This document shows, in pieces, positions 31,629 to 34,978 of a DNA stretch of 34,978 nt (positions are counted from its first letter, which is position 1; each line of letters begins with the position of its first letter). The translations under genes and the position numbers were made by a program. The notes beneath the pieces were generated by a model. That model worked only from the letters and a program-made list of their open reading frames with translations, searched no databases and was not told the origin of the DNA. The stretch comes from a virus: the IMG/VR virus record IMGVR_UViG_3300047550_004903, positions 1 to 34,978 of that record, one strand, 5' to 3'.

Positions 31629-31657
31629 TTGACAATCTGCGCGTTTTATGTTATGCA
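31629..31657 (+). promoter_or_regulatory. Plus-strand promoter candidate ahead of the decamer array
   Basis: TTGACA (31629-31634), 17 bp, TATGCA (31652-31657, weak). A transcript would run through the repeats and DnaA boxes towards the endonuclease gene. Confidence 0.45.
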
Positions 31658-31670
31658 GGTTTAGGTCACA

Positions 31671-31789
31671 AGAACTAGAGGCATTTATAAGCATTTATAA
31701 GCATTTATAAGCATTTACAAGAACTAGAGGCATTTACAAGTATTCAGAAGCATTCAGAGGCATTTATAAGCATTTACAAGTATTTAAAG
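31671..31789. repeat. Tandem array of twelve ~10-bp units (iteron-like)
   Basis: Units in order: AGAACTAGAG, GCATTTATAA three times, GCATTTACAA, GAACTAGAG (9 bp), GCATTTACAA, GTATTCAGAA, GCATTCAGAG, GCATTTATAA, GCATTTACAA, GTATTTAAAG. The unit length is close to one helical turn. On the minus strand the commonest unit reads TATAAATG, one base from the late promoter word. The array runs directly into the first DnaA-type box. Confidence 0.8.
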
Positions 31790-31810
31790 TTTTCCACACA
31801 CTTTTCCACA
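31790..31810 (+). promoter_or_regulatory. Two DnaA-type boxes
   Basis: TTTTCCACA at 31790-31798 and again at 31802-31810, same direction, 12 bp start to start. This is the cyanobacterial form of the DnaA box (Synechococcus oriC); the E. coli form is TTATCCACA. Two in a row beside iterons is unlikely by chance, but binding is unproven. Confidence 0.6.
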
Positions 31811-31952
31811 GATTGTTACAATTCACTGACATATGTTTTTGCAAATATTTGATCAAAATGACTCAGAATTACACCCTCTATTCAATACATCATTATCTGT
31901 TATATTTTAAGCGTTGTCTATCATATATATGGAGAGTAGTGTATTATAAAAA

Positions 31953-32711
31953 ATGAGCAGAGGAATCATCTATCTCATCACCAACAAAGAAAATGGGTAC
32001 AAATATATCGGTCAAACAACTCAGGGAATGAACAAGAGGTGGAAACAGCACATTCAAGAAGCAATACGAATGAGTGATAAACCATTACATCGTGCCATGC
32101 GTAAATATGGTAATCACAACTTTATGATTAAAGAAATTGATGAATGTGATGAGAGTCTATTAAATGAAAGAGAAAAACATTGGATTAAAAAATACAATAC
32201 GTTTGAAAGTGCAGAAGGTTATAATACTACATCACCCGAAGATACAGTAGTATTCATTAAAGAAACAAAACCACCCGAAGGCACAGAAAAAGCAAAGGCA
32301 AAGATAGAACCCTGGGGTATTCTTACAGAACAAAACAGAGGTAATGGTAAGCACTGTGGTCTAAAAATAAGAGGAAAGAATCTAGAAACAGGTTTATGTA
32401 CTGACTATGAAAATGCCCGTATGGCAGCATTATCCATTACAGGTAATCCGAATAAGAATAGCAATATTCTACTTGCTGCACGGAATGGTGGTACTGCCTA
32501 TGGACACAAGTGGCAGATCTTAGAAGAAAAATCTAAAAAGAAATCGGTGTTCGGTGTTCATAAAAAAACAGGGTTGATTGGTCCCCGCCATGAATCAATT
32601 GTGAATGCTGTGCGTTCATTAAGTGAATCCGGTACTGGTACGGGAATCATTAAAAGCCTACGCAATCCCGGCAGGTTTAGTTGGAAAGGATATTACTGGT
32701 TTTATGGTTAG
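31953..32711 (+). CDS. GIY-YIG homing endonuclease with NUMOD-like repeats (252 aa)
   Basis: The N-terminal nuclease domain shows the GIY-YIG pattern in GIIYLITNKENGYKYIGQTT (residues 4-23), the catalytic Arg region (KRWKQH, R29 and H33) and the metal-binding Glu region NEREKHWI (E72/E74). After a charged linker there are two related DNA-binding segments of about 45 aa: 147-190 (YENARMAAL...YGHKWQIL) and 206-252 (HESIVNAVRS...WKGYYWFYG), like NUMOD helix repeats. It is the only plus-strand gene and is not inside an obvious intron. Its 3-prime end overlaps the end of the convergent membrane-protein gene by 54 bp. Confidence 0.88.
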   Translation: MSRGIIYLITNKENGYKYIGQTTQGMNKRWKQHIQEAIRMSDKPLHRAMRKYGNHNFMIKEIDECDESLLNEREKHWIKKYNTFESAEGYNTTSPEDTVVFIKETKPPEGTEKAKAKIEPWGILTEQNRGNGKHCGLKIRGKNLETGLCTDYENARMAALSITGNPNKNSNILLAARNGGTAYGHKWQILEEKSKKKSVFGVHKKTGLIGPRHESIVNAVRSLSESGTGTGIIKSLRNPGRFSWKGYYWFYG

Positions 32712-32900
32712 AGTATTATAAGCGCGATTACAGTCTCGGGTAGAGTCATCATTCCAGTGTCTAATTACACCAGCAATAATGAACAGATTTGTAATCAAAT
32801 AAGAAAGAAAAATAACAGTGCGAATAATGGCAATGTTATCTGACTCATGATTACATTTGGATCCTTTTTGTCCGAGTGCCTTTGCCCAGATTCTCCACAT
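32658..32900 (-). CDS. Small membrane protein with a tail in the antisense of the endonuclease (80 aa)
   Basis: The sequence starts MWRIWAKALGQKGSKCNHES, followed by a membrane helix at 27-46 (RTVIFLSYLITNLFIIAGVI). The (W/L)RIWAKALG-x-K start and single membrane span are a small cyanophage family as I recall it. Residues 64-80 are encoded opposite the last 54 bp of the endonuclease gene and look unrelated to a membrane protein end. The ATG at 32900 follows the stop of the zinc-ribbon gene by 2 bp; the in-frame ATG at 32921 lies inside that gene. Confidence 0.75.
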   Translation of the reverse strand: MWRIWAKALGQKGSKCNHESDNIAIIRTVIFLSYLITNLFIIAGVIRHWNDDSTRDCNRAYNTLTIKPVISFPTKPAGIA

Positions 32901-32902
32901 TT

Positions 32903-33328
32903 TCAATTTACAATTCTCCAAATTTTACCATCATATTTCCAGGTAATTGGTTTTCCACTTTCATTCTTCTTTTCAAAGATTTCATCAACACTGGGATTAG
33001 TTGGAAAATCAGAAGAAGTGGAAATTTGATTTATCTTCTTCTCTTCTATAATTGGTTCTGAATTAGATACTGTCCATTTTTGAAGCGGACAGGAATCGAT
33101 TGTAAATTTAATCTTTGCTTCTAGAAAACATCCACAGTGACGACATCGGAATTGTCTTGGATCATAGTATTCACAGGACTTACAGATTCTCCATCGTTCG
33201 GATTGAATTTCATCAGAGGCAAATGGAGAATCATTTGATATAATTGCGGAACGAACTACATTAAAACTAAAATTAGCAAGATTTGATGCCTGTTCTGGTA
33301 ATGATGGATATGACGATTCTTCTTTCAT
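32903..33328 (-). CDS. Zinc-ribbon protein (141 aa)
   Basis: The central block RICKSCEYYDPRQFRCRHCG plus CFLEAKIKF has Cys at 49, 52, 62, 65, 67 and 80: two CxxC knuckles that should bind one zinc, with two spare Cys. The C-terminal part (WKYDGKIWRIV) is basic and aromatic. I recall proteins of this shape in T4-like cyanophages, without a set function; nucleic-acid or protein binding is likely. It overlaps the 61-aa gene upstream by 4 bp. Confidence 0.75.
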   Translation of the reverse strand: MKEESSYPSLPEQASNLANFSFNVVRSAIISNDSPFASDEIQSERWRICKSCEYYDPRQFRCRHCGCFLEAKIKFTIDSCPLQKWTVSNSEPIIEEKKINQISTSSDFPTNPSVDEIFEKKNESGKPITWKYDGKIWRIVN

Positions 33329-33510
33329 TTTTCAGACTCTTTGTATAATCGTATTTGATTCCAATCAGTTCGATACACTACAATACAAACATCATTTAAT
33401 TTTCTCTTACCATTATGTATGCAAATGGTAAGATATGAGTCAGTAACAAATCGAATGGTTCCAATAAAGTGTTTGTACTGAACATGAAGTCCTTCACAGA
33501 CTGATATCAT
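33325..33510 (-). CDS. Small beta-rich conserved-type protein (61 aa)
   Basis: The sequence starts MISVCEGLHVQYKHFIGTIR, followed by strands FVTDSYLTICIHNG and DVCIVVYRTDWNQIRLYKES. It looks like a small SH3-like barrel. Linked by 4-bp ATGA overlaps to the genes on both sides. Function unknown. Confidence 0.75.
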   Translation of the reverse strand: MISVCEGLHVQYKHFIGTIRFVTDSYLTICIHNGKRKLNDVCIVVYRTDWNQIRLYKESEK

Positions 33511-33788
33511 AACATGGCAAGTTCAAGTGGTGTTCTGTGAATTAGCATGGCACTATAGTTGCGTGTATTTTCGATTCTTACTTTATCACCACACTTAGAT
33601 GAGTTGATAGGAGCATAATACTCTTTCTTTTTTGGTGAATAGAATCCCCAGATGGTTTTGGTTGGTTTGCCGTGATTATAGTCAAAATGACGATGGCACA
33701 GTAACCAAATGGCAATTAATCGATTATTAAACTTTTCGTACTCATAGGAGTAACCTTCTGGGGCAGTATGAGGAAAATCAACAATCAT
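33507..33788 (-). CDS. Small hypothetical protein (93 aa)
   Basis: The sequence starts MIVDFPHTAPEGYSYEYEKF, followed by NNRLIAIWLLCHRHFDYNHG and KTIWGFYSPKKKEYYAPINS. Tyr/His-rich and basic; the segment from residue 40 resembles a short strand pair ending APINS-x-KCGD. 4-bp overlaps with both neighbours. Function unknown. Confidence 0.75.
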   Translation of the reverse strand: MIVDFPHTAPEGYSYEYEKFNNRLIAIWLLCHRHFDYNHGKPTKTIWGFYSPKKKEYYAPINSSKCGDKVRIENTRNYSAMLIHRTPLELAML

Positions 33789-34015
33789 GTTGTAAATGCT
33801 TCAATAATGGCAGACTCAAACTCTTCGGCAAGAGGTAGTTTTTGTGCTTTTACAACTGCTGGCATAATCTTATCCTGATAGTTCTGATCGAATGCACGTT
33901 CTTCACAAAGAAGATTGAAACATTCAACATCATTTTCGGCAATGACATTAATCATTCCACCAGACTCGGAAGAAGGAAAAGGAACCCAATAATCAACAAT
34001 ATACAGATACTTCAT
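33785..34015 (-). CDS. Small acidic conserved-type protein (76 aa)
   Basis: The sequence starts MKYLYIVDYWVPFPSSESGG, followed by MINVIAENDVECFNLLCEER. A strand-turn-strand start with (S/P)SSE-x-GG, then an acidic helix and a short helical end. 4-bp overlap with the gene downstream and 13 bp from the gene upstream. Function unknown. Confidence 0.75.
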   Translation of the reverse strand: MKYLYIVDYWVPFPSSESGGMINVIAENDVECFNLLCEERAFDQNYQDKIMPAVVKAQKLPLAEEFESAIIEAFTT

Positions 34016-34028
34016 TTGCTTGTGTAAA

Positions 34029-34199
34029 TTACTTCTTAATTGTAGATGAATGTGTGAGATTTGTCAATTGTCTTTGAATTTCAACCTGAAGAGGAATGAG
34101 ATGTGAATATAAAAAAGATTGATACTCATTACCCTCCAGAAGAGAAGTAAGATTATCAATCTGCATAAGTGCAAAGATCAGTTTGGTTTTATCTTCCAT
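34029..34199 (-). CDS. Small helical protein (56 aa)
   Basis: The sequence starts MEDKTKLIFALMQIDNLTSL and ends RQLTNLTHSSTIKK. All-helical, possibly a coiled coil. The ATG at 34199 lies just after the upstream stop (34201); an earlier in-frame ATG at 34229 lies inside the upstream gene and was not used. Function unknown. Confidence 0.7.
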   Translation of the reverse strand: MEDKTKLIFALMQIDNLTSLLEGNEYQSFLYSHLIPLQVEIQRQLTNLTHSSTIKK

Positions 34200-34200
34200 A

Positions 34201-34404
34201 TTACATGAATTCGGCAAGATAATAATCAACCGTCACTTCCAGTTCTGCTGCCTTTTGTTCGATTTCATCATGAATTGCTTTCTTGGCATTCTTCTCATAT
34301 TCAAGATATGCCATCTTACCCTGATGGTAAAGTTCCTGTACCTCGGCATGTTTCATGAAATCGTCAAATGCTTTGATGAATTGTTGAATGTCAGAATCGT
34401 TCAT
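34201..34404 (-). CDS. Small charged helical protein (67 aa)
   Basis: The sequence starts MNDSDIQQFIKAFDDFMKHA, followed by a long charged helix (KMAYLEYEKNAKKAIHDEIE). The ATG at 34404 overlaps the stop of the membrane-peptide gene (ATGA), which fixes the start better than the in-frame ATG at 34449. Function unknown. Confidence 0.75.
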   Translation of the reverse strand: MNDSDIQQFIKAFDDFMKHAEVQELYHQGKMAYLEYEKNAKKAIHDEIEQKAAELEVTVDYYLAEFM

Positions 34405-34550
34405 TTGGAAAGATGGCAACGGGAATGAGAATTTGAAATTTCGGCACATTTGGTATCATATGCCCTGAACAGTTCCTGATCGCGTTTGATCAGAACCACA
34501 TTATACATCAGAATGCCGATAAATGCCAGGAAAATGTAGGAGGTTTTCAT
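34401..34550 (-). CDS. Small single-span membrane peptide (49 aa)
   Basis: The sequence starts MKTSYIFLAFIGILMYNVVL; residues 4-21 form a membrane helix or uncleaved signal anchor, followed by a charged tail with two Cys (C35, C45). It overlaps both neighbours by 4 bp, which is good evidence for a real gene despite its size. A GGAGG lies just inside the gene rather than before it. Function unknown. Confidence 0.75.
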   Translation of the reverse strand: MKTSYIFLAFIGILMYNVVLIKRDQELFRAYDTKCAEISNSHSRCHLSK

Positions 34551-34759
34551 TGATTCTCGGCAATCGAAAGTTGAGCAACACGCTTTTCACCAGGAAGTCC
34601 CTGCAGAAGATCATACATTCGCTGAAACTGAACTCCCATCTGCATATAATATGTGGCAAGACCCTTATCATGTGCATCAAACAGAGCATTCTCCTTTTCT
34701 TCCAGGAGAGAAATAATATCCAGAAGTTGCCCAGAGGTGAAGGTGATAGGTCGTTTCAT
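34547..34759 (-). CDS. Small helical protein (70 aa)
   Basis: The sequence starts MKRPITFTSGQLLDIISLLE and is helical throughout (EEKENALFDAHDKGLATYY). It is the first gene after a 33-bp gap containing TATAAT, and is linked to the next by a 4-bp overlap. It likely heads the operon 34759 to 32658. Function unknown. Confidence 0.75.
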   Translation of the reverse strand: MKRPITFTSGQLLDIISLLEEKENALFDAHDKGLATYYMQMGVQFQRMYDLLQGLPGEKRVAQLSIAENQ

Positions 34760-34784
34760 GGGGCATTCCCTTGTGTATGAAGGT

Positions 34785-34790
34785 ATTATA
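34785..34790 (-). promoter_or_regulatory. Possible -10 element of the right-hand operon
   Basis: TATAAT on the minus strand, 25 bp before the ATG at 34759, in the gap between two genes. No convincing -35 at the right distance (GACCTG at 17 bp). Confidence 0.4.
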
Positions 34791-34792
34791 CG

Positions 34793-34978
34793 TCAGAAGG
34801 ACGGCACCAGGTCGTACCGTAGTCCAGTTTTAGAAGTGTCCATTCGCTCCCAGAGGGTATAGAGTTTGTTATACAGTGCTGGCGCACTTCCATAGTCTCT
34901 GGCAATCATATTCTCTTCACTCAGTTCTAAACTTTGAAGTGCAGAGAGAAGAATACCAATCTCATGCACATTTAGATT
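34793..34978 (-). CDS. Conserved-type small phage protein, N-terminus beyond window
   Basis: The 61 residues present begin NLNVHEIGILLSALQSLELS and end TSKTGLRYDLVPSF. The frame is open to the right edge. The pattern HEI-x-x-(I/L)-LSALQSLEL...DYGS-x-PALY-x-KLY-x-x-WE matches small cyanophage proteins I remember, function unknown. Probably only one or a few residues, including Met, are missing. Confidence 0.75.
   Translation of the reverse strand, partial: NLNVHEIGILLSALQSLELSEENMIARDYGSAPALYNKLYTLWERMDTSKTGLRYDLVPSF

Larger units (their letters stand above)
31498..31952. other. Non-coding region, replication-origin candidate
   Basis: About 450 bp without a gene. From left to right: GATCTCG-rich AT sequence (31498-31610), a plus-strand promoter candidate (31629-31657), twelve tandem ~10-bp units (31671-31789), two direct DnaA-type boxes (31790-31798, 31802-31810), then about 140 bp of AT-rich sequence up to the endonuclease gene. 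Iterons, boxes and an AT-rich flank are the usual parts of a replication origin. Confidence 0.45.

Noticed and set aside
31671-31789. CRISPR array
   Set aside because: Units are about 10 bp and contiguous, with no spacers and no cas genes.

Overview
The window looks like part of a T4-like cyanophage (a myovirus of marine Synechococcus or Prochlorococcus). The evidence is a baseplate-wedge gene run in T4 order (gp25, gp6, a giant gp7-position protein, gp8, a DUF4815 protein), exact T4-type late promoters (TATAAATA), and a long series of very small genes of the kind found in cyanomyoviruses. Every gene except one reads leftwards (minus strand). All family assignments come from sequence motifs and memory; no search was run.

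Left, about 1-21000: AT-rich late structural genes. Reading leftwards: gp25, gp6, a 3963-residue virion protein with a YHYH-like domain, gp8, and a DUF4815 protein cut by the window edge. TATAAATA stands just upstream of gp25 and of gp8, so late transcription enters at both points.

21029-23260: a compact group of small conserved-type genes around a GT-A-like glycosyltransferase, which has a near-perfect sigma70 promoter (TTGACA-17-TATGAT).

23440-31060: base composition turns visibly richer in G+C and the layout changes to an array of tiny gene cassettes. At least 13 junctions carry the same roughly 60-bp module: a 7-10-7 bp dyad (TGGCACA next to the promoter), then a G-run/C-run stem around the -35, then a -10 and a conserved leader. 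The dyad stands 30-31 bp from the -10 in each. Most upstream genes end inside the dyad. Recognisable products include a ligase-like nucleotidyltransferase (KxDG, EGxV), an ArdA-type antirestriction protein, a secreted peptide, a zinc-ribbon peptide and membrane proteins. A gap at 28960-29530 holds a candidate plus-strand small RNA with its own promoter and terminator, a third TATAAATA box, a strong terminator and an 11-bp perfect hairpin.

31060-32711: two small genes with strong sigma70 promoters, one an extremely Asp/Tyr-rich peptide. Then comes a non-coding stretch with twelve tandem ~10-bp repeats running into two cyanobacterial-type DnaA boxes (TTTTCCACA), a replication-origin candidate. 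Next is the only plus-strand gene, a GIY-YIG endonuclease.

32658-34978: a tight minus-strand operon of small genes, several joined by 4-bp ATGA overlaps. Its last gene runs 54 bp into the antisense of the endonuclease.
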